This document shows, one piece after another, positions 21,456 through 29,433 of a stretch of DNA of 40,238 nt. The position numbers and the translations under genes are program-made. Source of the stretch: an uncultured Oscillochloris sp. GTDB lineage: Bacteria > Chloroflexota > Chloroflexia > Chloroflexales > Chloroflexaceae. The stretch covers positions 1 through 40,238 of the forward strand of contig CAISPW010000082.1 of NCBI GenBank assembly GCA_903887465.1, read 5' to 3'. The notes beneath the pieces are model-generated. The model saw nothing but the letters and a program-made list of their open reading frames with translations. It was not told the origin of the DNA and did no database searches. Positions within the stretch are counted from its first letter, which is position 1; each line of letters starts with the position of its first letter.

Positions 21456-24161
21456 ATGCCGGTCAATCTCAAGAACCTCCGCGCCGCTATCCAAGATTTC
21501 GCCTGCGATAAGGTTTTTCGCAACCTCGATGTCGAAGGTGTGACCAAGAAGTTCTACGAAGAGTTCAAGCGTCAGCGTGAGGCGTTCCAGACGTTTCTCG
21601 CCGGTATTCCGCTCGATAGCGACCAGCGTTGGTATGTTTCGGTGATGCTCAACCGGCTGATGTTTATCTCGTTTATCCAGGCCAAGGGTTTCCTCAACCA
21701 TAACCCCGATTATCTGCGCGAGCGGTTGGCCTGGAGTAAGGCCACCCTCGGCCCGGATCGTTACTACCGGGGCTTCTTGCGCGTCCTGTTTTTCCAGGGC
21801 TTTGCCCTAGAGCCGGGGCAGCGCGGCGCGGACGTCAACCAGATGCTCGGCACCATTCCCTACCTCAACGGCGGGCTGTTCCTGCCGCACCCGATTGAGG
21901 AGCAGTACGGCGACGCGATGGACATCCCTGATAGCGCCTTCGACAAACTACTCACGTTCTTCGGACTCTGGCGCTGGCATCTCAGTGAGCGGCCCGGTAT
22001 CAGCGACCGCGAGATTGACCCCGATGTGCTGGGCTATATCTTTGAGAAGTATATCAACCAGAAGCAGATGGGCGCGTATTACACTCGCGACGACATTACG
22101 GGCTACATCTGCCGCAGTACGATTATCCCGGCGCTCGTTGAGAAGGCCGAACTCTCCCTGGCTCCGCTCGATCTACCGCACACCATCGCTGATTATCTCT
22201 ACCCGGCGATGCGTCAGCAGGAGTTGCTGCCCACCGAGACCGAGCGTGAGCAGGTGGCTCGCCATTCCCGTGTCGCCGCGCTGCTGGCTGATGCTCAGGC
22301 CGGGAAGATCGCCACGATCAACGATGCGGTAACGGCCAACCTCGATCTGGAATCGCTGATCGGCGATCTTATCCCGCAGCTTGATGCGCCAACGGTCTAT
22401 CGGCTCTACACGACGCTGGCGGGCGACCCCCAGGCGCATAAATTGCCTCTGAGCATCCTTGATCCGACTGCCGGTTCGGGTGCCTTTTTGTTCGCCGCGC
22501 TGCGCATCCTTACGCCGATCTACGCAGCGGTACTTGACCGCATGGAAGCGTTGGTTGAGCAGAAGCAGGCCGTGAGCATGCCGATGGTCGAGGTACTGGC
22601 AGCCGCCGAGGCCCACGCGAACCGTGACTACTTCATCACAAAGAGTATCGTGGTGCGCAACCTCTACGGTGTAGACCTGATGGCCGAGGCGACCGAGATC
22701 TGTAAGCTGCGGCTGTTCCTGCGTATGGTGGCGGATCTGGACGAGGCCACGCAGATTGAGCCATTGCCCGATATTGACTTCAACATTCGCGCTGGTAACG
22801 CCCTGGTCGGCTACGCCCGCCCCGAGGAGATCGGGTTAGTCGATAGCGGAAGCGAGGTAGGAATAAACCCGCGACAGCAGAAGTTGCTCAATGACATCAA
22901 GACCGTGCAGCGCGAACTGACCGACTACCGCAACGCCCAGTTTCAGTTCAACCCCTCCGCTACCGAGGGTCACGCCGCCCGTAATACGATCCATGAGCAA
23001 CTCGATGCGGTGAACGCGAGCCTCGACAACGATCTGATCAAGATCGGTCAGATCCGCAGGGAGGCCGATGGCTCCTTCAATACCCAGCCCTTCCACTGGT
23101 TCATGGCCTTCTACGAGATTATCCGCGAGGGTGGCTTTGATGTGATTGTGGGCAACCCGCCGTATGTAGGGTACCGCAAGGTGAGAAAAGAATACCAGGT
23201 CTTCGGCTATCGAACCGAAGCGAGCGGCAACCTGTATTCATTTGCCATCGAGCGCTCGCTTACGCTATTAGCGCGACATGGGCGATTTGGTGTCATTGTT
23301 CCTATTGCTTCAGTTTCCACGGAAGGAATGGAACCATTGCAGCACTTGTATGGGCGATATACACAATACCACAGTCACTACGCCGTCAGACCCGGTAAAC
23401 TCTTTGTTGGCGTCGATATGAACCTCACCATCACGCTGCTTCAGCACATTGCTGATCAGCCCCAGGTTTTCTCTACGACATACTATCGCTGGTTCAGTGG
23501 CGAACAGAGTGACCGAGCGTTCCTCTTTGAAAAACTTGTGTACACCACGTACGTGAAGGTCGCAAACCACGCGAATCCGCTACCAAAGATTGGCTCAATG
23601 CTTGAGCTAACCATTCTCCAGAAAATGCATAGCCATGGCAGAAAAGTTAAAGACGTTGTTTCCAATCAAGGCTGCCAGATCTACTATCATTCAGGTGGTC
23701 GTTATTGGCGTAAAGCGCTCCTGCAAAAGCTCTCGTCGCACTACAAGCCGGTCACGATCCCTGAGCGGGTGCGACCGGTCGTACTTGCCTTGCTGAACAG
23801 TCAACTCTTTTATTGGTACTGGATTACAAACTCAAACTGTATGGACGTCGTATCACGTGAAGTTTTCGAACTTCCCATTTTCGATATTGCAAAGGCTGAT
23901 CTCAGAAGGTTCGCAGAGCTTGAACACCAATTACTGGACTCCTATCATAGTCATCAGACGACACGTTCCCGGCGCGGAGAGATTATTAGTACAGATGAAG
24001 TGAATTTTGATGTGGGGAAAGCCAAGCCCATACTTGACGACATTGATCGGGCGCTAGCGGCGCACTACGGGTTCACGGACGAGGAGTTGGACTTTATCCT
24101 CAACTACGACATCAAATACCGTATGGGGCGAGATGTGGGGGATGGAGGAGATGCGGAGTGA
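21456..24161 (+). CDS. Type IIG-like / Eco57I-type adenine DNA methyltransferase, nuclease part missing
   Basis: A 901-residue N6-adenine methyltransferase related to type IIG restriction-modification enzymes. A helical region (about 25-230) holds the family's WYVSVMLNRLMFISFIQAKGFL and KQMGAYYTRDDIT. Motif I is DPTAGSGAF (336-344), motif IV NPPY (567-570), and a C-terminal target-recognition part follows. Relatives of 1,100-1,300 residues begin with a PD-(D/E)XK nuclease, but here residue 25 (DVEGVTKKFYEEF) starts the methylase-linked helices directly. The enzyme is probably modification-only. A stop codon lies nine codons before the ATG; AAGGAA provides the ribosome site. From about 23190 to 24000 base composition is visibly more AT-rich, as expected for an exchanged specificity domain. 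No separate restriction gene is present. Confidence 0.85.
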   Translation: MPVNLKNLRAAIQDFACDKVFRNLDVEGVTKKFYEEFKRQREAFQTFLAGIPLDSDQRWYVSVMLNRLMFISFIQAKGFLNHNPDYLRERLAWSKATLGPDRYYRGFLRVLFFQGFALEPGQRGADVNQMLGTIPYLNGGLFLPHPIEEQYGDAMDIPDSAFDKLLTFFGLWRWHLSERPGISDREIDPDVLGYIFEKYINQKQMGAYYTRDDITGYICRSTIIPALVEKAELSLAPLDLPHTIADYLYPAMRQQELLPTETEREQVARHSRVAALLADAQAGKIATINDAVTANLDLESLIGDLIPQLDAPTVYRLYTTLAGDPQAHKLPLSILDPTAGSGAFLFAALRILTPIYAAVLDRMEALVEQKQAVSMPMVEVLAAAEAHANRDYFITKSIVVRNLYGVDLMAEATEICKLRLFLRMVADLDEATQIEPLPDIDFNIRAGNALVGYARPEEIGLVDSGSEVGINPRQQKLLNDIKTVQRELTDYRNAQFQFNPSATEGHAARNTIHEQLDAVNASLDNDLIKIGQIRREADGSFNTQPFHWFMAFYEIIREGGFDVIVGNPPYVGYRKVRKEYQVFGYRTEASGNLYSFAIERSLTLLARHGRFGVIVPIASVSTEGMEPLQHLYGRYTQYHSHYAVRPGKLFVGVDMNLTITLLQHIADQPQVFSTTYYRWFSGEQSDRAFLFEKLVYTTYVKVANHANPLPKIGSMLELTILQKMHSHGRKVKDVVSNQGCQIYYHSGGRYWRKALLQKLSSHYKPVTIPERVRPVVLALLNSQLFYWYWITNSNCMDVVSREVFELPIFDIAKADLRRFAELEHQLLDSYHSHQTTRSRRGEIISTDEVNFDVGKAKPILDDIDRALAAHYGFTDEELDFILNYDIKYRMGRDVGDGGDAE

Positions 24162-24310
24162 CGCGATTTTAACGCAAAGGCGCAAAGCGGCGAAGACGCA
24201 AAGAACATTCAGATCTTTGCGCCTCTGCACCTTTGCGCCTTGGCGTTACAACAAGATCGCGTTGTAACGCAAAGACGTGAAGAGGCGAAGACGCAAAGAA
24301 CCAGAAAAGC
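24162..24310. repeat. AACGCAAAGGCGCAAAG-type dispersed inverted repeat
   Basis: AACGCAAAGGCGCAAAG (24171-24187) and its imperfect complement ending CTTTGCGCCTTGGCGTT (to 24246) frame a long imperfect hairpin. A second degenerate copy (AACGCAAAGACGTGAAG) follows at 24266-24300. It is downstream of the methyltransferase and probably ends its transcript. Confidence 0.6.
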
Positions 24311-24454
24311 GCAATACCGCAGAAGTCACGCTATCAAGTTGAGCGCCCGGCCCGTAAACATGCAGCCGTCGTAGCCCTCACCGGAGGCTTCAGTCCCCTG
24401 GCGGGTTCCGCTCCTATCGTAGCGCCCGAAGAGATCATCGATCCGGGTGCGGCG

Positions 24455-24680
24455 GATAAGCTTCGTGAGGGTGCGGATAAGCTTCGTGAGGGTGTGGATA
24501 AGCTTCGTGAGGGTGTGGATAAGCTTCGTGAGGGTGCGGATAAGCTTCGGGGGGGTGCGGATAAGCTTCGTGAGGGTGCGGATAAGCTTCGTGAGGGTGC
24601 GGATAAGCTTCGGGGGGTGGCGGATAAGCTTCGGGGGGTGGCGGATAAGCTTCGGGGGGTGGCGGATAAGCTTCATTACC
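24455..24680. repeat. 21-bp tandem repeat, about 10.5 copies
   Basis: The unit GATAAGCTTCGTGAGGGTGC(G) repeats with an exact 21-bp period from 24455; later units change CGTGAGGGT to CGGGGGGTG. Since 21 is a multiple of three, all frames stay open. The plus strand gives heptads D-K-L-R-E-G-A, the minus strand K-L-I-R-T-L-T or E-A-Y-P-H-P-H. On the plus strand the frame is open from 24281 and includes APIVAPEEIIDPGAADKLREG, but it has no start codon. I see no spacers, so it is not a CRISPR array. Confidence 0.85.
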
Positions 24681-24685
24681 CCATA

Positions 24686-25051
24686 AACTAAGTCTTCTGG
24701 TATAAGTGCTGGCTTCGGCACGCTCAACCCGCGTCCGTTGGCTGAGCGTGTCGAAGCCAATGCGGCAATCACCGCGTGGATGGGGCGATGATCCCGCTCG
24801 TCCACGGCCAATGGTGGTAACTCGCCAGCGCGGCGCCGAGCAGCACACCAAGCAACGCATCAACCAGATGCGCATGCACCCGCAATGTCGCCCGCAGCGC
24901 CGGTGCCGTTGGCCCCGCCGGTCACATCGTCACCGTCGTCGGTTGCGCCAGAGGCAAAGCCACCCCATCCATGGAAGCACGCTTGAAGCGTACGCCGCCA
25001 GCGCGAACTGTCCGGTGCCGCCTGAGTGCAAGACTGTACACTCGGTTATCT
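24686..25051. other. Gene-poor segment with a hairpin and an unassigned coding remnant
   Basis: GGCTTCGGCACGCTCA (from 24713) pairs with TGAGCGTGTCGAAGCC (to about 24758), a common REP-like hairpin. On the minus strand at about 24775-24915 a protein-like stretch reads ALRATLRVHAHLVDALLGVL and LGAALASYHHWPWTSGII, interrupted upstream by TGA. I could not assign it. Otherwise I see nothing in this region. Confidence 0.35.
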
Positions 25052-25206
25052 CAGGGCTGATGCAACGTTGCTGGGGCTGCGCCCCAGACCTCGCTTTTTG
25101 TGGATTTTTGGCGGCGAAGCCGTCAAAAACCAACCAAAAAAAGATCTTTCGGGGGTGGCTTTGCCACCCCCAAACCCCCGCCGGAGGCGACGTTGCAACC
25201 GCCCTG
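25052..25206 (+). mobile_element. Family A MITE-like element, copy 5
   Basis: The 155-bp intact element runs from CAGGGCTGATGCAACG to CGTTGCAACCGCCCTG with all three hairpins. Flanks are TCGGTTATCT (25042-25051) and CTAGTTATCT (25207-25216), sharing GTTATCT and matching at 7 of 10 positions. The rpsU promoter begins 18 bp downstream. Confidence 0.82.
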
Positions 25207-25224
25207 CTAGTTATCTAAACAGAG

Positions 25225-25253
25225 TTGCAACATTCTGCCCTATCAGATATACT
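25225..25253 (+). promoter_or_regulatory. Promoter for rpsU
   Basis: TTGCAA (25225-25230), a 17-bp spacer and TATACT (25248-25253) lie about 185 bp upstream of the rpsU start. The long, GC-rich leader (about 25260-25439) can form hairpins such as CGGGGCGttgcCCCGCG and might contain regulatory structure. Confidence 0.6.
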
Positions 25254-25439
25254 ATTCAGCGGTGTCGCGGGCGTCTCTGCCCATCTGCTGCCGGGGCCAC
25301 ACCAAATTTACCGCAAAGGGGGTGAGCAGAGCGAACGGTGAAGAGCGTCGTCGGGCCGGGGCGTTGCCCCGCGCCAGTTCCAGGCCCGAGCCGAGCGGCA
25401 ACGCCGCAACGGTTCGCCGATTACCGATCGTGCAGAGCG

Positions 25440-25631
25440 ATGAAAGTTGAGCGTCGTGACGGCGAGACAGTTGAGCAACTGATCCGCCGGTTCAATAAGG
25501 GCGTTGTCTCCGAGCGTATCACGAAGACCTTCCGCGAGAAGATGCACTTTGTGTCGAAGAGCGAGCAGCGCAAAGAGAAGCGCCGCCGCGCGGAGCGCAA
25601 CCGGCGTAAGAAGATCTCGAAGGGATTCTAG
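25440..25631 (+). CDS. rpsU: 30S ribosomal protein S21
   Basis: A 63-residue, very basic protein. It has the S21 pattern MKVERRDGETVEQLIRRFNK at the start, then KTFREKMHFVSKSEQRKEKR and the C-terminal Arg/Lys-rich RRRAERNRRKKISK tail. It is part of the small ribosomal subunit near the mRNA 3'-end binding platform and helps initiation. The start at 25440 begins the conserved sequence; the in-frame upstream extension (from 25338) is not protein-like. A clear Shine-Dalgarno sequence is absent. It stands alone between two family A elements. Confidence 0.95.
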   Translation: MKVERRDGETVEQLIRRFNKGVVSERITKTFREKMHFVSKSEQRKEKRRRAERNRRKKISKGF

Positions 25632-25708
25632 GACGGCACCGCAAGACGGCATGGGCAGGTGGGCGACGCTCACTCCCGTGCCGTTTTGCTATGCGCCCGG
25701 CCCGTGAT

Positions 25709-25863
25709 CAAGGCTGATGCAACATCCTTGAAGTTGCGCCCCCAGACCGCGCTTTTGGTTGATTTTTGGCAGCTTCGCCGCTAAAAATCCACAAAAAAAG
25801 ATCCTTCGGGGGTGGCGAATCCACTCCCAGCCCCCCGCCAGAGGCGACTTTGCAACCGCCCTT
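25709..25863 (+). mobile_element. Family A MITE-like element, copy 6
   Basis: The 155-bp element with slightly changed ends (CAAGGCTGATGCAAC and GCAACCGCCCTT). The central hairpin is TTGATTTTTGGCAGC with GCTAAAAATCCA, less perfect than in other copies. No clear flanking repeat remains, so it is probably an older insertion. It ends 12 bp upstream of the prfA -10 box. Confidence 0.78.
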
Positions 25864-25880
25864 GATCCGCATGCTATAAT
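25850..25880 (+). promoter_or_regulatory. prfA promoter partly made of a MITE end
   Basis: TGCTATAAT (25872-25880) is an extended -10 box 34 bp before prfA. TTGCAA at 25850-25855, a possible -35 with 19-bp spacing, is part of the right terminal repeat of the family A element. Confidence 0.5.
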
Positions 25881-25914
25881 ATCTTTCCATTAATGATAAG
25901 GGTGATCTGATCTT

Positions 25915-27000
25915 ATGTTTGATAAACTTAAAAGTGTTGCCGCCCGCTACGACGAACTGGGCGAGCTGATGGCCCAAATTGAGGTGGTGAACAACCTGGC
26001 CCTGCTCCAGCAGTACGCCCGCGAGCAGAGCGATCTTGAGCCTATTGTCAGCGCCTTCCGGGCCTATATGCAGGCCCGACAGGCCGCCGATGAGGCCCAG
26101 ACGATGTTCAATGAGAACAGCGGCGACGCCGAGTTGCGCGAGATGGCCCAGGATGAACTGGAGAGCCAGCGGGCGATCCTCACCCGACTTGAGGGGGAGA
26201 TCAAGCTGTTGCTCCTCCCGCGCGACCCAAACGATGCCAAGGATGTGATTATCGAGATCCGCCAGGGCGAGGGCGGCGACGAGGCGGCCCTCTTCGCCTC
26301 CGACCTCTATCGCATGTATGTGCGCTACGCCGAACTGCGCGGCTGGAAGGTGGAACTCAACAGCGTGGCGGATAACGGCATCGGCGGATTCAAAGAGGCC
26401 GTGTTCGAGATTCGCGGCGAGAACGCCTACAGCCAACTCAAGTACGAGGGCGGCGTCCACCGCGTGCAGCGCGTGCCCGCCACCGAGGCGCGCGGGCGCA
26501 TCCACACCTCTACCGCCACCGTCGCCGTCATGCCCGAGGTCGAGCCGACAGTGATCGACATTAAGGACGAGGACGTACGCACCGATGTGTTCCGCAGCGG
26601 CGGCCACGGTGGCCAGGGCGTGAATACCACCGACTCAGCGGTGCGCCTAGTCTATAAGGGCGGTACCCCCGACGAGATCGTCGTCACCTGTCAGGACGGG
26701 CGCTCGCAGATCAAGAACCGCGAGAAGGCCATGTCGGTGCTACGGGCCAAGCTCTACGCCCGCGAGCAGGAGAAGCAGCAGCGCGAGCAGGGTGCCTCAC
26801 GCCTGGCCCAGGTCGGCACCGGCGAGCGCGCCGAGAAGATTCGCACCTACAACTTCCCGCAGGATCGCATCACCGACCACCGGATCGGCCAGAGCTTCTC
26901 AAACCTGCCCGGCGTCCTCTCCGGCTCGCTCGATAAGATCATCAACGCGCTGATCGTCTACGATAACGCCGAGCGCCTGCAGGCGTCGGGCATTGCCTAA
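25915..27000 (+). CDS. prfA: Peptide chain release factor 1
   Basis: A 361-residue class I release factor that frees nascent peptides at UAA and UAG. The codon-reading tripeptide PAT is at 188-190 (RVPATEARGRIHTS) and the catalytic GGQ at 232-234 (SGGHGGQGVNTTDSAVR); the residue after Gln is Gly, where many bacteria have His. The N-terminal helical domain (1-100) is complete. PAT rather than SPF separates it from RF2. RF1 does not read UGA, which matters for the UGA gene at 17065-17640, since RF2 would be the competitor there. No prmC follows; the adenosine deaminase gene is next, 65 bp downstream. Confidence 0.97.
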   Translation: MFDKLKSVAARYDELGELMAQIEVVNNLALLQQYAREQSDLEPIVSAFRAYMQARQAADEAQTMFNENSGDAELREMAQDELESQRAILTRLEGEIKLLLLPRDPNDAKDVIIEIRQGEGGDEAALFASDLYRMYVRYAELRGWKVELNSVADNGIGGFKEAVFEIRGENAYSQLKYEGGVHRVQRVPATEARGRIHTSTATVAVMPEVEPTVIDIKDEDVRTDVFRSGGHGGQGVNTTDSAVRLVYKGGTPDEIVVTCQDGRSQIKNREKAMSVLRAKLYAREQEKQQREQGASRLAQVGTGERAEKIRTYNFPQDRITDHRIGQSFSNLPGVLSGSLDKIINALIVYDNAERLQASGIA

Positions 27001-27065
27001 TCTCCCATTTTGCAATGAACACGCCCGCCCCTCTATCACCCTGAGCGTAGCGAAGGAGTATCGCT

Positions 27066-28106
27066 GTGCTAACCACCGAGCTCGACGAGTTTATAGTTCG
27101 GATGCCGAAGGTGGAGCTGCACATCCATCTGGAGGGTGCCATTGCGCCACGGACTCTGCTAGAGCTCGCGCATCAGAATGGCGTCGAGATCCCCGCCCGC
27201 GATGTGGCGGGGGTTGAGCAACTCTTACGCTACCGTAACTTCAACGAGTTTATCACCGTGTTCATGACGATGGCGCGGGTGATCGTGCGCGGCGAGGACT
27301 TTGCGCGCCTGGCCTACGAACTCGGCATAGACCTGGCCACCCAGCAGGTGCGCTACGCCGAGGTGATGATCTCGCCGATGCAACACATGCGACGCGGCAT
27401 GGATCTCTACGAGGCGATCTCCGGTGCGGCCGAGGGCTTTGCCCAGGTGCAGCGCGAAACCGGGACGCAGATCCGCATCGCCCTCGACCACGGTCGCCAG
27501 TACGGCCCCGACATGGCATGGCAAGTCCTCGACGTGGCCCGCAAGGCCCGCCCGCTCGGCGTGGTCGGCTGGTCGATCGGCGGCAATGAGATTGGCTTCC
27601 CCCCGGAGCCCTTCGCCGAGGTCTTCAACGCCGCCCGCGCGGCCGGCCTGGGCCTGATGGCCCACGCCGGTGAGGTAGTCGGCCCCGAGAGCGTCTGGGG
27701 TGCCATCGAGAGCCTCGGGGTCTCCCGCCTTGGCCACGGCATCCGCAGCGTCGATGACCCCCGACTGCTCGTGGTTCTGGCCCAGCGCGGCGTGGTCCTC
27801 GATGTTTGCCCCAGCAGCAACCTGCGCACCGGCGCGGTGGCATCTTGGGAGGCACACCCCCTGCGCAAGCTCTACGACGCCGGGGTGCTGGTGACGATCA
27901 ATTCGGACGACCCGACCTTCTTCAACACGACGATCACCGAAGAGTATCGGCGCTCCGTAACTCACTTCGGATTCGGTGCCGATGAGCTTTCGGCCATGGC
28001 GCGCAACGCCGCCCGCTCGGCATTTCTGCCGCCTGTCGAGCGCGCCGCCCTCTGCGCCCAAGTCGATGCCGGGATCGCCGCTCTGCGCCACGAGCTTGGC
28101 GTTTGA
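27066..28106 (+). CDS. add: Adenosine deaminase family protein
   Basis: A 346-residue metal-dependent amidohydrolase converting adenosine (or a related aminopurine) to inosine and ammonia. Zinc and catalytic residues are present: His19/His21 in ELHIHLEGA, His200 and Glu203 in MAHAGE, His224 in RLGHGIRS, and Asp281/Asp282 in NSDDP. The GTG start at 27066 has AAGGAG about eight bases upstream; this ribosome site lies inside the widespread repeat motif CCTGAGCGTAGCGAAGGAG (27040-27058). It follows prfA in the same direction and may be co-transcribed. Some family members act on adenine or 6-aminodeoxyfutalosine, so substrate is not certain. Confidence 0.9.
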   Translation: MLTTELDEFIVRMPKVELHIHLEGAIAPRTLLELAHQNGVEIPARDVAGVEQLLRYRNFNEFITVFMTMARVIVRGEDFARLAYELGIDLATQQVRYAEVMISPMQHMRRGMDLYEAISGAAEGFAQVQRETGTQIRIALDHGRQYGPDMAWQVLDVARKARPLGVVGWSIGGNEIGFPPEPFAEVFNAARAAGLGLMAHAGEVVGPESVWGAIESLGVSRLGHGIRSVDDPRLLVVLAQRGVVLDVCPSSNLRTGAVASWEAHPLRKLYDAGVLVTINSDDPTFFNTTITEEYRRSVTHFGFGADELSAMARNAARSAFLPPVERAALCAQVDAGIAALRHELGV

Positions 28107-28144
28107 CAAACCTCCGCCGCACAGCTATAATGCTGCGCGTGTGA

Positions 28145-28234
<90 letters not shown>

Positions 28235-28247
28235 TTGTTTCTTCTGG

Positions 28248-28323
28248 GGGCGATTAGCTCAGTTGGTAGAGCACCTCGCTTACACCGAGGGTGTCGGCGG
28301 TTCGAGCCCGTCATCGCCCACCA
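28248..28323 (+). tRNA. tRNA-Val (TAC)
   Basis: The acceptor GGGCGAT pairs with ATCGCCC, with CCA encoded at the end. The anticodon stem CCTCG/CGAGG encloses CTTACAC, so the anticodon is TAC. The T-loop GTTCGAGC is normal. Confidence 0.97.
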
Positions 28324-28382
28324 GCACGAGGATGCACCGAGGCGGCCGCAGCCCCTGCGCCGCCCCCAGACATTCAAGGCTG

Positions 28383-28458
28383 GCCAAGGTAGCTCAGTTG
28401 GTAGAGCATCGCACTGAAAATGCGGGGGTCACCAGTTCAAGTCTGGTCCTTGGCACCA
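28383..28458 (+). tRNA. tRNA-Phe (GAA)
   Basis: The acceptor GCCAAGG pairs with CCTTGGC and CCA is encoded. The anticodon loop CTGAAAA has GAA. It is the third of a probable tRNA operon, followed by a terminator. Confidence 0.97.
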
Positions 28459-28475
28459 TCAAATAAAGCAACAAA

Positions 28476-28507
28476 GCGCCCCCCATCGCCAAAACGATGG
28501 GGGGCGC
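28476..28507. terminator. Terminator after the tRNA cluster
   Basis: A perfect 13-bp stem (GCGCCCCCCATCG with CGATGGGGGGCGC) closes the loop CCAAAA. It lies between the tRNA operon and the convergent ankyrin gene and can serve both. Confidence 0.8.
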
Positions 28508-28535
28508 GGTGCTGATTCTCGTAGCGCCAGCGATC

Positions 28536-28985
28536 TCAGTCCGGCGTGACCGTCGGCAACTGAAAGGCTAGGCCCGTGGCATCACGGATCGCCCCCTGTT
28601 GCCTCACCGCCCGGTCACCCGCCGACTCGCCCGCAGGCAGGGACGGATCAGACCTGCGCACATAGGCGGGGGTCGCATCAGACTGGAGAAGCGCGAGGAT
28701 CTCGGGCATATCGCGCGCCACCTCGCGTGCCGTCTCCGGCTCACCGTCGCCCCAAGTTGCGGCGTCGCGGCGAGCGCCGTGCTTGAGCAGCACCCGCACC
28801 CCATCCGCCGAACCATGGGCGGCAGCGTGAAAGAGCATCCCCCACCAGGTTCCCCACGTGTCGGTGAACATCGCCGCATCGTCGATCTGCGCGGGGTCGA
28901 TCTCCAGAAGCTTGTCTAGAAGATCCCACTGCTGCTGCTCACACGCGGCCCGGAGTTGCGCGCGGGTAACTGTGAATATTTGCAT
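28536..28985 (-). CDS. Ankyrin repeat-containing protein
   Basis: A 149-residue protein with about two to three ankyrin-like helix pairs. The clearest is WGMLFHAAAHGSADGVRVLL followed by KHGARRDAATWGDGEPETAREVA. The N-terminal helix starts TRAQLRAACEQQQWDLLDKLL. The last 40 residues (DPSLPAGESAGDRAV...) look disordered. Such proteins mediate protein contacts; the partner is unknown. The ATG at 28985, with a G-rich stretch before it, begins the folded part; a nine-residue longer start exists at 29012. Confidence 0.75.
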   Translation of the reverse strand: MQIFTVTRAQLRAACEQQQWDLLDKLLEIDPAQIDDAAMFTDTWGTWWGMLFHAAAHGSADGVRVLLKHGARRDAATWGDGEPETAREVARDMPEILALLQSDATPAYVRRSDPSLPAGESAGDRAVRQQGAIRDATGLAFQLPTVTPD

Positions 28986-28989
28986 GTTG

Positions 28990-29140
28990 CCCCCGGCTAA
29001 AACATGGTTCAAAACGGGTCAGCGTTACCGTTGTGCGCGGCGGTGTGCGCCCCGCGCATACATGCCTTTTGCGGTAGCGAATCCGCCACAGGCCAACAAA
29101 AAGCAGGTTCTGGGGCGCAGCACCAGGGAGGTTGCCGCCG
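28990..29140 (-). repeat. Degenerate fragments of family C and family A repeats
   Basis: CATGGTTCAAAACGGGTCAG (29001-29020) resembles the end of the family C element. From about 29063 to 29135, GCGGTAGCGAATCCGCCACAG, then CCAACAAAAAGCAGGTTCTG and GGGAGGTTGC resemble the right half of an inverted family A element. Neither is complete. The span separates the ankyrin gene from hspR. Confidence 0.5.
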
Positions 29141-29142
29141 CT

Positions 29143-29433
29143 CTACTCCTGGCGAAGGGTGGCGAGGGCGGTCTGGGCCTGGATAAGCTGGCGGCGCATC
29201 TGGATGATCACCTCGACGCCGGCGAGGTTCACGCCGAGGTCGTCGACCAGACGCCGGATGAAGCGGATCTGGTCAATATCATCATCGCTAAACAGGCGGA
29301 TGTTCCCCTTACTGCGCTGTGGCTGGATGAGGCCACGGCGCTCGTACATGCGCAGGCTCTGCTCGTGCATCCCGGCGAGCTGCGCTGCGACCCGGATGGT
29401 GTAGCGGCGCTCCGCGCTGATGACCTCGATCAT
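29143..29433 (-). CDS. hspR: MerR-family heat-shock repressor HspR
   Basis: A 96-residue MerR-type regulator. The N-terminal winged helix reads [21 protein letters not shown] and [16 protein letters not shown], followed by the HspR-like [23 protein letters not shown] and a dimerisation helix. HspR represses dnaK/dnaJ-type genes by binding HAIR operators (CTTGA-N11-TCAAG), usually together with DnaK. Its ATG overlaps the dnaJ stop by four bases, so it is translationally coupled to dnaJ. A matching operator lies upstream of the operon at 30552-30572. Confidence 0.9.
   Translation of the reverse strand: MIEVISAERRYTIRVAAQLAGMHEQSLRMYERRGLIQPQRSKGNIRLFSDDDIDQIRFIRRLVDDLGVNLAGVEVIIQMRRQLIQAQTALATLRQE

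Noticed and set aside
21456-24161. Assignment as BREX PglX
   Set aside because: The methylase motifs fit, but no other BREX genes (brxA, brxB, brxC, pglZ, brxL) are present in the window.
24455-24680. Possible CRISPR array
   Set aside because: The 21-bp units are directly adjacent with no unique spacers and no cas genes nearby.
24326-24875. Minus-strand frames of 146-161 residues across the 21-bp repeat
   Set aside because: They are open because 21 is a multiple of three; the composition is dictated by the repeat and there is no ribosome site.
24775-25030. A second candidate UGA-containing gene on the minus strand near 24910
   Set aside because: The stretch around the TGA is not in a recognised redox motif, its frames are broken more than once and the family is unknown; decay is the simpler reading.
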